From the NCBI RefSeq assembly GCF_036345995.1, contig NZ_CP107796.1, positions 5,828,001 through 5,892,000 of the forward strand: a DNA stretch of 64,000 nucleotides, written 5' to 3'. Position numbers and translations under genes: made by a program. The notes under the pieces are model-generated. The model was not told where the DNA came from. It searched no databases and saw nothing but the letters and a program-made list of their open reading frames with translations. Shown here piece by piece: positions 1 through 7,637 of this stretch (its first letter is position 1; the number at the start of each line of letters is the position of its first letter). The DNA is from Streptomyces sp. NBC_00557 (GTDB taxonomy: Bacteria > Actinomycetota > Actinomycetes > Streptomycetales > Streptomycetaceae).

Positions 1-680
1 TCCGCGCCGATGCGGGGCGGCCGGCCGGCGCGGGCGTCCAGGGCGAGCCAGTGGTCGCGCAGGCGGCCCGCGCTCGCGGGGAGGGCCAGGAACGGCTCGT
101 CCAGCAGGTCCGCGAAGTCGATCTCGGGGCGGTCGGCGAGCGGGTGGGAGTCGGGCAGGGCGAGCAGCCGGGGTTCCTCGGTGATCACCGTCCAGGCGTA
201 GCGCTCCTCGTCGGGCAGCGGGAGCCAGACGAAGGCGACGTCCGCGGTGCCGTCCGCCAGGCCCGCCGTCGGATCGTCCCAGCTCATCTGGCGCAGCCGG
301 ACCGTGGCCTCGGGGTGGGCGGCGGTGAAGCGGGAGCGGATGGCCGGCAGCAGGCCGCCCCGGCCCGGGCTGGTGCTCATGCCCACGACCAGCGTGCTGC
401 GCTGGGCCGTTTTGGCCGCCTCCACCGCCGCCGCGCCCGCCTCCCACGCGGCCAGCACGGTGCGCGCGTGCAGGAGCAGCGCCTCACCCGCCGGCGTCAG
501 GGCCACCCCGTGCTGGTCGCGCCGGAACAGCTCCGCCCCCAACTGCCGCTCCAGCGCCCGGATCTGCTTGCTCAGGGCGGGCTGGGAGACGTACAGCTTC
601 TCGGCGGCGCGCGTGAAGTGCAGTTCCTCGGCGACCGCGACGAAGTAGCGCAGGTCGCGGGCATGGACGTCCCTGGGCAT
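1..680 (-). CDS. LysR-family transcriptional regulator (3' end beyond window)
   Basis: The minus-strand frame reads about 226 residues from an ATG at 680 to the left edge without a stop, so the C-terminus is missing. Residues 1-62 form the LysR winged helix-turn-helix (DLRYFVAVAEELHFTRAAEK, then SQPALSKQI). After a linker, an effector-binding fold begins with VVGMSTSPGRGGLLPAI. It diverges from an SDR reductase 94 bp away, the usual LysR/target arrangement, so it probably regulates that gene and itself. Inducer unknown. A palindrome overlaps its own start codon. Confidence 0.9.
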   Translation of the reverse strand, partial: MPRDVHARDLRYFVAVAEELHFTRAAEKLYVSQPALSKQIRALERQLGAELFRRDQHGVALTPAGEALLLHARTVLAAWEAGAAAVEAAKTAQRSTLVVGMSTSPGRGGLLPAIRSRFTAAHPEATVRLRQMSWDDPTAGLADGTADVAFVWLPLPDEERYAWTVITEEPRLLALPDSHPLADRPEIDFADLLDEPFLALPASAGRLRDHWLALDARAGRPPRIGA

Positions 681-693
681 AACCGATGGTTAT
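679..693. promoter_or_regulatory. Candidate LysR operator
   Basis: ATAACCGATGGTTAT is a perfect 6-3-6 inverted repeat with the T-N11-A core of LysR sites. It lies between the divergent LysR and SDR genes and overlaps the LysR start codon, which fits negative autoregulation. No binding data; assigned by position and pattern. Confidence 0.5.
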
Positions 694-774
694 CACCGCG
701 GGTCTTGGACGGGCAACCGCATCCGGCGGCAGCCTTGGGCGTGTCGAACGCACCGAGAGGTACGGGGAGTTGCG

Positions 775-1605
775 ATGAACAAGGTGTGGCTGGTGACCGG
801 GGCGGGCAGCGGTTTCGGGCGCGCGATCGCCGAGGCGGCCGTCGCCGCCGGTGATGTGGTGGTCGGCGCGGTCCGGCGGCCCGAGACCCTGGACGACCTG
901 GTGGCGGCGCATCCCGACCAGGTGGAGGCGCTGCGGCTGGACGTCACCGACGTGGCCGCGGCGGGGGCGGCGGTCCGGGACGTCGTGGACCGGCACGGGC
1001 GGATCGACGTCCTGGTCAACAACGCGGGCCGTACCCATGTCGGCGCCGTCGAGGAGACCACCGACCAGGAGCTGCGGGACCTGTTCGACCTGCACTTCTT
1101 CGGGCCGACGGCGCTGGTGCGGGCGGTGCTGCCGCACCTGCGGGAGCGGCGCTCGGGTGCGATCGTGCAGATGAGCAGCATGGGCGGCCAGATGTCCTTC
1201 GCGGGCTTCGGGGCGTACAGCGCGACGAAGTTCGCTCTGGAGGGCCTGTCCGAGGCGCTCGCCGACGAGGTGCGGGAGTACGGCATCAAGGTGCTGATCG
1301 TGGAGCCGGGCGCGTTCCGGACCTCGCTGTTCGAGGCCGGCCGGGCCGGAGTCAGCTCCGACACCGGCACGTACGCCAAGGTCGGCGAGACCCGCGGCTT
1401 CGTCGCCGGCGGGCACGGCAGCCAGCCCGGTGACCCGGCCAAGGCGGCTGCCGTGATCCTGGCCGCGCTGGACGCCGAGGACACCCCGCTGCGGCTGCCG
1501 CTCGGCGACGACGGGGTGAGCGCCGTCCTCGGCCACCTCGACCAGGTCCGCGAGGACGTCGTCGCCTGGGAGAAGCGGACCCGGGCGACGAGCTTCGACG
1601 ACTGA
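775..1605 (+). CDS. SDR-family NAD(P)-dependent oxidoreductase
   Basis: A 276-residue classical short-chain dehydrogenase/reductase. The dinucleotide-binding motif TGAGSGFG is at residues 8-15, NNAG at 82-85, and the catalytic Tyr-x-x-x-Lys is Y148/K152 (YSATK), with the serine in the preceding QMSSMGG segment. The EPGAFRTSLF stretch after the active site is typical of the family. Substrate cannot be read from sequence. It is cytosolic, with no signal peptide. It is transcribed away from the LysR gene and is probably its target. A strong hairpin follows the stop. Confidence 0.93.
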   Translation: MNKVWLVTGAGSGFGRAIAEAAVAAGDVVVGAVRRPETLDDLVAAHPDQVEALRLDVTDVAAAGAAVRDVVDRHGRIDVLVNNAGRTHVGAVEETTDQELRDLFDLHFFGPTALVRAVLPHLRERRSGAIVQMSSMGGQMSFAGFGAYSATKFALEGLSEALADEVREYGIKVLIVEPGAFRTSLFEAGRAGVSSDTGTYAKVGETRGFVAGGHGSQPGDPAKAAAVILAALDAEDTPLRLPLGDDGVSAVLGHLDQVREDVVAWEKRTRATSFDD

Positions 1606-1610
1606 GCCGG

Positions 1611-1660
1611 GGGGTTTCGTTGGGATCGGCCCGGGTCCGAGCTGGTCCGAACGAAACCCC
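1611..1660. terminator. Bidirectional hairpin terminator between convergent genes
   Basis: GGGGTTTCGTT (1611-1621) pairs perfectly with AACGAAACCCC (1650-1660), an 11-bp stem around a GC-rich loop. It sits between the convergent SDR gene and the 1660-2226 gene and touches the latter's stop codon. Confidence 0.7.
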
Positions 1661-2226
1661 TAGGTGAGAACGGCCGTGCGCTGCAGCAGCCCCCAGGTGA
1701 ACTCCGCGACCACCTCGTGCGGTACGCCGTCCCGGTCGGGCGCGGTGAAGGCGAGCCCCCACCGGGTCGGCGCGGTGCCCTCCAGGGGGCGGGCCGGGGC
1801 GAAGGCGCGGGCGGCCTCGTCCACCGTGCAGGACCAGGGGGTCAGATCGTCCAGGGTCCGGAGCCTGGGCGGCGGGGCGCCGGGGGCGCGCACCAGCCAC
1901 TCGTTCCACACCGCCCCGTCCGGCCCGACCAGCACCTCGAAGCGCAGGTCGGGCCAGAGGGGCAGGGCCCAGCGCCGGGCCTCGCAGTCGGCGTCGCCGA
2001 GCCGGCGCGGGTGGACGGACTCGGGCGCGCCGAGGACCGAGCGGTAGCGGGACGCGGCGGACCGGGCCCTGGGCGAGCGGACCATCGCCTGCCAGCGCTT
2101 GTTGGTCTCCCGCATCTCGGCGATCGACACCCCGAGCCGCCGCCGGGCGTCCTCGACCAGCTCCGGGTTGTGGTCGGCCATGCGGCGCAGCAGCACCAGC
2201 TGGAAGTCGAGATCCATGGCACCCAT
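1660..2226 (-). CDS. Conserved hypothetical protein, family not recognised
   Basis: Encodes 188 residues from ATG 2226 (MGAMDLDF); a second ATG three codons in is equally possible. No signal peptide or membrane segment. The N-terminal 70 residues look helical and basic (LLRRMADHNPEL, RRRLGVSIAEMRETNKRW). The rest looks like mixed alpha/beta with conserved-looking Trp and Pro (WALPLWPDLRFEVLVGPDGAVWNEWLV). Codon use is typical of a real gene here. It converges on the SDR gene and diverges from the IclR gene. No function can be assigned. Confidence 0.7.
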   Translation of the reverse strand: MGAMDLDFQLVLLRRMADHNPELVEDARRRLGVSIAEMRETNKRWQAMVRSPRARSAASRYRSVLGAPESVHPRRLGDADCEARRWALPLWPDLRFEVLVGPDGAVWNEWLVRAPGAPPPRLRTLDDLTPWSCTVDEAARAFAPARPLEGTAPTRWGLAFTAPDRDGVPHEVVAEFTWGLLQRTAVLT

Positions 2227-2262
2227 GGTGCCCGGCGCCGCCCGGGTGTCCGCTCCGACCCA

Positions 2263-2291
2263 TTGCCCGCGCCACGCCGCATGACTAGCCT
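2263..2291 (+). promoter_or_regulatory. Candidate sigma-70-type promoter for the IclR gene
   Basis: TTGCCC (2263-2268), a 17-bp spacer and TAGCCT (2286-2291) match the vegetative Streptomyces pattern with a TANNNT -10. A start near 2298 would leave about 78 nt of leader holding the AT-rich segment GATATCTCGAAC (2317-2328), a possible autoregulatory site. Confidence 0.45.
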
Positions 2292-2375
2292 GTGTTCGTC
2301 ATGCCGATCGCCTGTTGATATCTCGAACACACGGGATGCCGGACGGGCGCCTAGACCCAAGGGAGGGGGCCGGAC

Positions 2376-3149
2376 GTGGGACGCCTCGTGCCTGCCGTGA
2401 CCCGGGCTCTCGACATTCTGGAGCTGTTCCTCGACGGGGACGGGACGCTCTCCGCACCCGACATCGTGCGCAAGCTCCAGCTGCCGCGCACCACCGTGCA
2501 CGAGCTGGTCACCACGCTCGCCGCGCGGTCGTACATCGTGCCCGTGCCCGGACAGCCCGGACGCTACCGGCTCGGGGTGCGCCCGTACCAGCTCGGCAGC
2601 CGCTACGCCGAGCAGCTCGACCTCGCCGCCGAGGGCCAGCAGGTGGCCCGCTCCGTCGCCGAGACCTGCGACGAGACCGTCCATGTGGCGATCCTCGAGG
2701 GCACCGACGTCATCTACATCGCCAAGGTCGACTCCACGCACGCGGTGCGCATGGTCTCGGCCGCCGGCCGCCGGCTCCCCGCCCACTGCACCTCGGTCGG
2801 CAAGATGCTGCTCGCCTCGCTGCCGGAGCAGGAACTCGCGGCCCGCATCCCGGACGACGCCGAGCTGACCGCGATGACCCCGAACAGCATCACGGATCCC
2901 GGCGCGCTGCGCGAGGCCCTGGCGGAGATCCGGCAGCGGGGCATCGCCGTGGAGAGCCGCGAGTCCAACCCGGACGTCAGCTGCGTGGCCGCGCCCGTGC
3001 GCGACCGCACCGGCCAGGTCGTCGCGGCGCTGTCCATCTCGGTCCCCATGATCCGCTGGAGCGACGAGCGCCGGGCCGAGCTGGAGCAGCTCGCGGCGAA
3101 GGGCGCGGGGGAGCTGTCCGAGCGGCTCGGCCACCGGAGCGCGGTGTGA
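2376..3149 (+). CDS. IclR-family transcriptional regulator
   Basis: Encodes 257 residues from a GTG preceded by GGGAGG (2361-2366). Residues 1-75 hold the winged helix-turn-helix (VTRALDILELF, then LQLPRTTVHELVTTLAARSY). Residues 85-250 match the IclR effector domain (ETCDETVHVAILEGTDVIYI; CTSVGKMLLASLPEQEL; SCVAAPVRDRTGQVVAALSISVP). The stop overlaps the start of the downstream lactonase by four bases, so the two are translationally coupled. IclR proteins beside sugar-acid lactonases usually control sugar or aromatic-acid catabolism; that role is inferred here. Confidence 0.93.
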   Translation: MGRLVPAVTRALDILELFLDGDGTLSAPDIVRKLQLPRTTVHELVTTLAARSYIVPVPGQPGRYRLGVRPYQLGSRYAEQLDLAAEGQQVARSVAETCDETVHVAILEGTDVIYIAKVDSTHAVRMVSAAGRRLPAHCTSVGKMLLASLPEQELAARIPDDAELTAMTPNSITDPGALREALAEIRQRGIAVESRESNPDVSCVAAPVRDRTGQVVAALSISVPMIRWSDERRAELEQLAAKGAGELSERLGHRSAV

Positions 3150-3994
3150 GCGCCGGGTACGAGGTCGCCGTACGCGCCGAGGCGGAGCTGGGCGAGGGAC
3201 CCACCTGGGACCCGGCGACGGGCCGGCTGATCTGGCTCGACATCCTGAACATGCGCGTGTGGACCTACGACCCGGCGACGGGCCGGCGCACGGTGCGCAC
3301 CACCGAGCAGCACGTGGGCGCGGCCAAGCCGCGCGCGGGCGGCGGACTGGTCCTCAACCTGCGGGACGGCGTGGGCCTGCTGGACCCCGACGACGGCTTC
3401 CGCTGGCTGCACCACGAGCCGGTCGCGGGCCGCCGCGCGAACGACGCGGCGGTCGCCCCCGACGGCTCGCTGTGGGCGGGCACCATGCGGTACGACGAGG
3501 CGCCGGGCGGCGGCACGCTGACCCGGCTCACCGGCGACGGCACGACGGAGACGGTGCTGTCCGACGTCACGGTCAGCAACGGCACGGGATGGAGCCCCGA
3601 CGGGCGCCTCATGTACTACACCGACACCCCGACCCGCCGGGTGGACGTCTTCGACTACGACGGCGAGCGCGTCCACGGCCGCCGCACGCTGGTGGAGATC
3701 GAGCACGGCGCGGGCTTCCCCGACGGACTGACGGTCGACGCGGACGGGTGCGTGTGGGTGGCGCTGTGGGACGGGGGAGCGGTGCGGCGCTACACGCCGG
3801 ACGGTGTCCTGGACCGGGTGATCACCCTGCCCACGCCGCGTACGACGGCCTGCGCGTTCGGCGGCGCCGGCCTGACCGACCTGTACGTCACCACCGCGCG
3901 CGTGGGCCTGCCGTCCCCGCATCCGCTGGCGGGGGCCTTGCTGGTGGTCCCGGGTGCGGGACGGGGCCTGCCCCAGCCGGCGTTCCAGGGCTGA
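3146..3994 (+). CDS. SMP-30/gluconolactonase-family protein
   Basis: Encodes 282 residues from the GTG at 3146, which shares GTGA with the IclR stop; a longer upstream reading of the frame lacks gene character. It is a six-bladed beta-propeller lactonase. Metal/active-site positions expected for SMP-30 are present: E17 (LGEGPTWD), N99 (RRANDAAV), N145 (VSNGTGWSPD) and D193 (FPDGLTVD). The family hydrolyses sugar-acid lactones such as glucono- or arabinolactone. Coupling to IclR suggests an inducible sugar-oxidation step. Substrate is not determined, and the dehydratase locus near 25 kb may act in the same pathway. Confidence 0.88.
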   Translation: MSAGYEVAVRAEAELGEGPTWDPATGRLIWLDILNMRVWTYDPATGRRTVRTTEQHVGAAKPRAGGGLVLNLRDGVGLLDPDDGFRWLHHEPVAGRRANDAAVAPDGSLWAGTMRYDEAPGGGTLTRLTGDGTTETVLSDVTVSNGTGWSPDGRLMYYTDTPTRRVDVFDYDGERVHGRRTLVEIEHGAGFPDGLTVDADGCVWVALWDGGAVRRYTPDGVLDRVITLPTPRTTACAFGGAGLTDLYVTTARVGLPSPHPLAGALLVVPGAGRGLPQPAFQG

Positions 3995-4011
3995 CCCCGG
4001 AGGGCGGCGGA

Positions 4012-5415
4012 CTAAAGCACCCCCGCCGCCTTCCGCTCCTCCGTCGTCAGCGGCGGCTCGGCCAACGCCGGTTTCAGCGGCCCCACCGCGGCGGCGACGA
4101 GCACGCCCGGGGTCAGCAGCACCACGGCGCCCCGCTCCAGCGACGTCACGTCGGTGACCCGGCGGGCGATGCGTCCGTTGCCCGTCGCGGTGTGCATCAG
4201 CCGCCCGACGTAGGCCGAGACGAGCCTGTCCCGCAGGGTCGGGCCGGAGGCCGTCGCGCCCGGGTAGAACACGTCCTGGCCCAGCGCCAGGTCCCACGCG
4301 GCGCGGACCGGGCGGGCGACCGCCCGCTGCACCCGGCGCGCCAGTCCGGGTCTGCCCCAGCCGTGCCGCCGCAGCACCTCGCGGAGCAGCACGGCGCTCT
4401 GCGCGGCGGCGGACAGGCCGTGGCCGTAGACGGGGTTGAACACGGCGAGCGCGTCGCCGAGGACGGCGAAGTTCTCCGGCCAGGCCGGCATGCGCTCGTA
4501 GAAGTGCCGGCGGTTGAGCGTGGCGCGGGTGACCGCCACGTCCGACAGCGGCTCGGCGTGCTCCAGCAGTTCGCCGAGCAGGGGGTGGCGCAGCCGGTCG
4601 CGGGCGAAAGGGAGGAACTCCTCGTTCGCGGCGGAGGGTTCGCCGCCGCGCGTGCCGGCGAGGGTGACGATCCAGCGGCCGTTCTCGATGGGCAGCAGGA
4701 AGCCGGAGCGGCCCGGCCCGTCGGCCCGTGGATCGAGTTGCAGGTTGACCACCGGGAAGCCGTCCCGGGCCGCCTCGGGCGCGAGGAAGAGCCGGCTCGC
4801 GTAGACCAGGCCCGGGTCGGCCTCGCGGATCCGCGGTGCGGGCAGCCCCAGGTCCGCCAGCCAGCGCGGGGCCCGCGAGCCGCGCCCGGTGGCGTCGACC
4901 ACCAGGCCGGCCCGCAGGCTGCGCTCGGCGCCGTCCCGGGACCGGATCCGCACTCCCGTCACCGCGGCGCCGGTGCCGGTGAGGGCCAGCGCCTCGGTGC
5001 CGTCGAGGAGTTCGATCCGCCGGTCGGCGAGAACCCGCCCGCGGATGGTGGCGTCCAGCAGGTCCCGGCCGGCCAGGATCACATGGTGGGACTCGGGCCA
5101 GCGGCGGAACCAGCCCTGCGCGGAGAGGGCGACCACTCCGGTGGTGACGGGGTGCCGGCGGCCGCCCGCCGCCTGAAGCGCTTCGGTGATCCCGGGCAGC
5201 AGTTCCTCCACGGCCCGTACGCCGCCCGACCACAGCATGTGGGCGTGCCGGGCCTGCGGCAGCCCTTTGCGGGGCTCGGGACCCCGGGGCAGGGTGTCAC
5301 GCTCGACGACGACGACCCGGTCGGCGGATCCGGCGAGCGCGCGTGCCGCAAGCATGCCGGTGTGGGATCCCCCCAGCACGACGGCGGTTCTGGCGGGGGA
5401 CGAGGCTTCACTCAT
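4012..5415 (-). CDS. FAD-dependent monooxygenase/oxidoreductase
   Basis: Encodes 467 residues and is the last gene of a three-gene minus-strand operon; its ATG lies inside the upstream coding sequence (8-bp overlap). The N-terminus has a Rossmann FAD motif variant (VVLGGSHTGMLAARAL) followed by VVVVERD. A second FAD motif, GDALAVFNPVYGHGL, near residue 330 is characteristic of the p-hydroxybenzoate hydroxylase/squalene-epoxidase class. The KGLPQARHAHMLWSGG segment and RGSRAPRWL are typical of actinobacterial monooxygenases of this kind. The C-terminal hydrophobic stretch (VVLLTPGVLVAAAVG) may contact the membrane. It probably modifies a hydrophobic small molecule. Confidence 0.85.
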   Translation of the reverse strand: MSEASSPARTAVVLGGSHTGMLAARALAGSADRVVVVERDTLPRGPEPRKGLPQARHAHMLWSGGVRAVEELLPGITEALQAAGGRRHPVTTGVVALSAQGWFRRWPESHHVILAGRDLLDATIRGRVLADRRIELLDGTEALALTGTGAAVTGVRIRSRDGAERSLRAGLVVDATGRGSRAPRWLADLGLPAPRIREADPGLVYASRLFLAPEAARDGFPVVNLQLDPRADGPGRSGFLLPIENGRWIVTLAGTRGGEPSAANEEFLPFARDRLRHPLLGELLEHAEPLSDVAVTRATLNRRHFYERMPAWPENFAVLGDALAVFNPVYGHGLSAAAQSAVLLREVLRRHGWGRPGLARRVQRAVARPVRAAWDLALGQDVFYPGATASGPTLRDRLVSAYVGRLMHTATGNGRIARRVTDVTSLERGAVVLLTPGVLVAAAVGPLKPALAEPPLTTEERKAAGVL

Positions 5416-6634
5416 GCGCGGGCACGCTCTCTGCCGGGGCGGCCGCGCGGGCGCGTACCGCCGTGATCTCGTCGGTGTGGCGGAGGGCTTGGGACACGGC
5501 CTGGATCTCCTGCAGGAGGTAGGCGGTGTCCGGGCCGGAGGGGGAACCGGTGCCCTGGGCGCGGGCCGGCCGCTCGCCGCCCGCCGCGTCCAGCAGCGTC
5601 ACCGCGGCGGCCAGGGCCCTGGCCCGGCCGGGTTCGCAGCCGAGGGCGAGGGCGGCGTCGTACGCGCGCGTGCGCAGGTCCTCGTCCAGGTGCCGGGAGA
5701 GTTGCAGCAGGGCGTCGCGGATGAAGGTCTCGCGGCGGATCAGGCGCAGTTCGGCGGGGGCGTGCGGGGCGAACGGCTCGCGCTCGCCGGTCACGGTGCG
5801 CATCAGCTGGTACAGGGGGCGAAGCGCGCGGTGGCGCAGCCGGACGTGCCAGCGCTCGTGCAGGTACTGGCCGACGTGCGGGACGATGAAGCCCGCCGCG
5901 ACCAGGCTGGCGGAGACGCAGGCGCCCGCCGGTGCCACGTTGGTGCTCAGCCAGTCCAGGTCGTGTCCGGTCCACCGGGCCCCGACGGCGGTGAGCTTGG
6001 CCGCGTCGAAGCACAGGTTCGTGGCGTAGCCGACGCCCAGCAGCCGGAGTCCCCAGCGCAGCCAGGCGTCCAGCCCGTCGGTGCGGATCCAGTTCCAGAT
6101 CAGCCGGGCCGTGATCGAGCAGGCCACGGTGTGGGCGACGAGGTAGAGCAGGATCTCCTCGCGCATGAACGGCGTGGTGGCGTAGTAGGTGTCCAGGTCC
6201 CGCAGCCGCTCCACGGGCACGTCGGCGAGGGCGAACAGCACCCACAGGGCGACGACCACGCCCGCGTAGACCGACACCACCCAGCGGGTCGTCCGGCGGG
6301 TGCGGGCCGCGTCGGAGCGGCCGTTGCGCCAGGCGGTGATCAGCAGCAGCCAGGACGCGCAGAGCGCGGTCAGCAGCGAGTACACCCAGGGCGCCGAGAT
6401 GTTCGGCACCCCGGTGACCCGGTTGGTCCAGGCGACGGTCCGGGGAGCGGCGAAGACGAACACCGCGCACGCGAACAGCAGCAGCCCGCCGACGGCGCGC
6501 AGCAGGGGGTCCCGCCACATCCTCACGATGCTGGGCAGCTTGATGACCAGGGCGACGGCCAGGACGGCCGTCGGGATCCAGAAGGAGACGGAGAAGTCGC
6601 CGAGCAGCCTCGACGGTTCGAACGCGAGCATCAC
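5408..6634 (-). CDS. MAB_1171c-like seven-helix membrane protein (DUF6545 type)
   Basis: Encodes about 408 residues. A GTG at 6634 or the ATG right after it (6631) can start translation; AGGAGG lies a few bases upstream. Seven hydrophobic helices fill residues 15-240 (FWIPTAVLAVALVIKL; VGGLLLFACAVFVFA; SLLTALCASWLLLIT; VYAGVVVALWVLFALA; YLVAHTVACSITARL; and two more), followed by a soluble helical C-terminal third with Arg-rich segments. The layout matches proteins named MAB_1171c family putative transporter in actinobacteria. Biochemistry is unknown. It overlaps the ImmA-like gene upstream and the FAD monooxygenase downstream, so the three are made together. Confidence 0.75.
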   Translation of the reverse strand: MMLAFEPSRLLGDFSVSFWIPTAVLAVALVIKLPSIVRMWRDPLLRAVGGLLLFACAVFVFAAPRTVAWTNRVTGVPNISAPWVYSLLTALCASWLLLITAWRNGRSDAARTRRTTRWVVSVYAGVVVALWVLFALADVPVERLRDLDTYYATTPFMREEILLYLVAHTVACSITARLIWNWIRTDGLDAWLRWGLRLLGVGYATNLCFDAAKLTAVGARWTGHDLDWLSTNVAPAGACVSASLVAAGFIVPHVGQYLHERWHVRLRHRALRPLYQLMRTVTGEREPFAPHAPAELRLIRRETFIRDALLQLSRHLDEDLRTRAYDAALALGCEPGRARALAAAVTLLDAAGGERPARAQGTGSPSGPDTAYLLQEIQAVSQALRHTDEITAVRARAAAPAESVPAHE

Positions 6635-7317
6635 CGCGCGGTACCCCTCCTTTTCGACGCCCGGTTCGCCGCGGGGGCGCGCCCCTTCGGCTCACTCGTC
6701 TCTTCGGTGCGTCCCCGGTAGCCGAGGGTCCGCTGCACCGGGCCGAGGGACCGCGGCGCCGGGCCGGGAGCGCCGTCGGAGCCGGCGCCGGCGAGGTGGC
6801 GCCGGAACCGGGCCGCCAGGCGGTGTCCGAAGTCGTCCGCCTCGGCCTCGTCGGCCTCCCGGGAGCCGTGGCGCGCGGCCACCGTCAGGGGCGTGTCCCG
6901 CCAGCCGGGCGTGTCGGCGAGCGCGCGGGCGGCCGCGTCGCCGGCGACGCCGGGATGCCGGTGCCCGGTGTGCAGATGCCACAGCTCATGGCCCAGGATC
7001 ACCAGTTGCTGCACGGCCTCGGCCCGCTCCTCCACGATGACCAGGTCGAAGTCGGCGAACTCCAGCCACAGCCCGGTGACCTCGATCTCGTCCGGGAAGC
7101 GCTCGAAGCGCAGGCGCACCGGCCGGCCGCCGCGCAGGGCGCTCATCTCCTCGCACAGCGCACGGCACAACTCCCGTACGCCGCCGGGTGGTTCCGGCCG
7201 GGCTTCGACGGCGGCGGCGAGGCCGGCGGCCAGCGCGCGCATCGCCGAGCCGGGCCGGGAACGCCGCAGCCGTGCGGCCAGGCGTGCCGTGCGCTCCCGC
7301 GCGCCCGCGATGCTCAT
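6631..7317 (-). CDS. ImmA/IrrE-type metallo-endopeptidase-like protein
   Basis: Encodes 228 residues, start ATG 7317 with GGAAGGGGG upstream. The zinc-protease signature is ILGHELWHLHTGH (HExxH), followed by an acidic helix READEAEADDFGHRLAARF holding the usual downstream Glu ligand. Residues 1-100 are a helical N-terminus and a small beta region (VTGLWLEFADFDLVIVEERA) as in ImmA-like toxin-component proteins. The C-terminus is basic and likely disordered. It is first in the overlapping trio with the 7TM protein and the FAD enzyme. No XRE repressor gene, the common partner, is present in the 320 bp upstream. Confidence 0.8.
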   Translation of the reverse strand: MSIAGARERTARLAARLRRSRPGSAMRALAAGLAAAVEARPEPPGGVRELCRALCEEMSALRGGRPVRLRFERFPDEIEVTGLWLEFADFDLVIVEERAEAVQQLVILGHELWHLHTGHRHPGVAGDAAARALADTPGWRDTPLTVAARHGSREADEAEADDFGHRLAARFRRHLAGAGSDGAPGPAPRSLGPVQRTLGYRGRTEETSEPKGRAPAANRASKRRGTAR

Positions 7318-7441
7318 CGGTCCCCCTTCCGCCGGTCCGAGGGTACGCGGCTGGGCGTGTCCCCGTCATGGCCTCGCGGCGAGGTGCGCCGGGCGGCCGG
7401 TGGCCGGTGAGCAAGCCGCCCATGAGCTTGTGTCGCACCCA

Positions 7442-7471
7442 TTGACGCGGGAAGTGCTTCGAATCTACGGT
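7442..7471 (+). promoter_or_regulatory. Candidate promoter for the GH51 arabinofuranosidase
   Basis: TTGACG (7442-7447), an 18-bp spacer and TACGGT (7466-7471). The spacer contains the palindrome TTCGAA, repeated just downstream in CGTTCGAAG, so a repressor could occlude it. Pattern match only. Confidence 0.45.
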
Positions 7472-7493
7472 CCCGTTCGAAGTTACGGGCGAC

Positions 7494-7510
7494 ATTCGTC
7501 ATATCGAACA
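7494..7510. promoter_or_regulatory. Candidate operator, TTCG-N6-CGAA palindrome
   Basis: ATTCGTCATATCGAACA lies just downstream of the predicted promoter. Related strings (GTTCG-NN-ATTTCG) occur ahead of the dehydratase and U32-like genes near 26.2 and 23.9 kb, suggesting one regulator for several sugar genes. Confidence 0.35.
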
Positions 7511-7637
7511 AGCGTCGCGCTCCTCGCGGCGGCCGCCCTCGCCCTGCCGCCCGCCACCGCGTCGGCGGACGTCGCCCACCCCGGCCCGCTGCCCTTCGTT
7601 CCGGCTGGCCTGTTGTGAAGTGACCCGAGAGGATCCC

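Larger units (their letters stand above)
7318..7637. other. Divergent intergenic region upstream of the arabinofuranosidase
   Basis: A 320-bp gap between the ImmA-like gene and the GH51 gene. It holds a candidate promoter (7442-7471), the TTCG-N6-CGAA palindrome (7494-7510) and a frame running to a stop at 7616-7618 that reads like an exported-protein signal peptide. No complete gene is visible. Confidence 0.6.

Noticed and set aside
2714..5233. 839-codon minus-strand frame across IclR, lactonase and FAD genes
   Set aside because: It crosses three real genes and has low-complexity Arg/Gly/Pro composition typical of GC-rich shadow frames.
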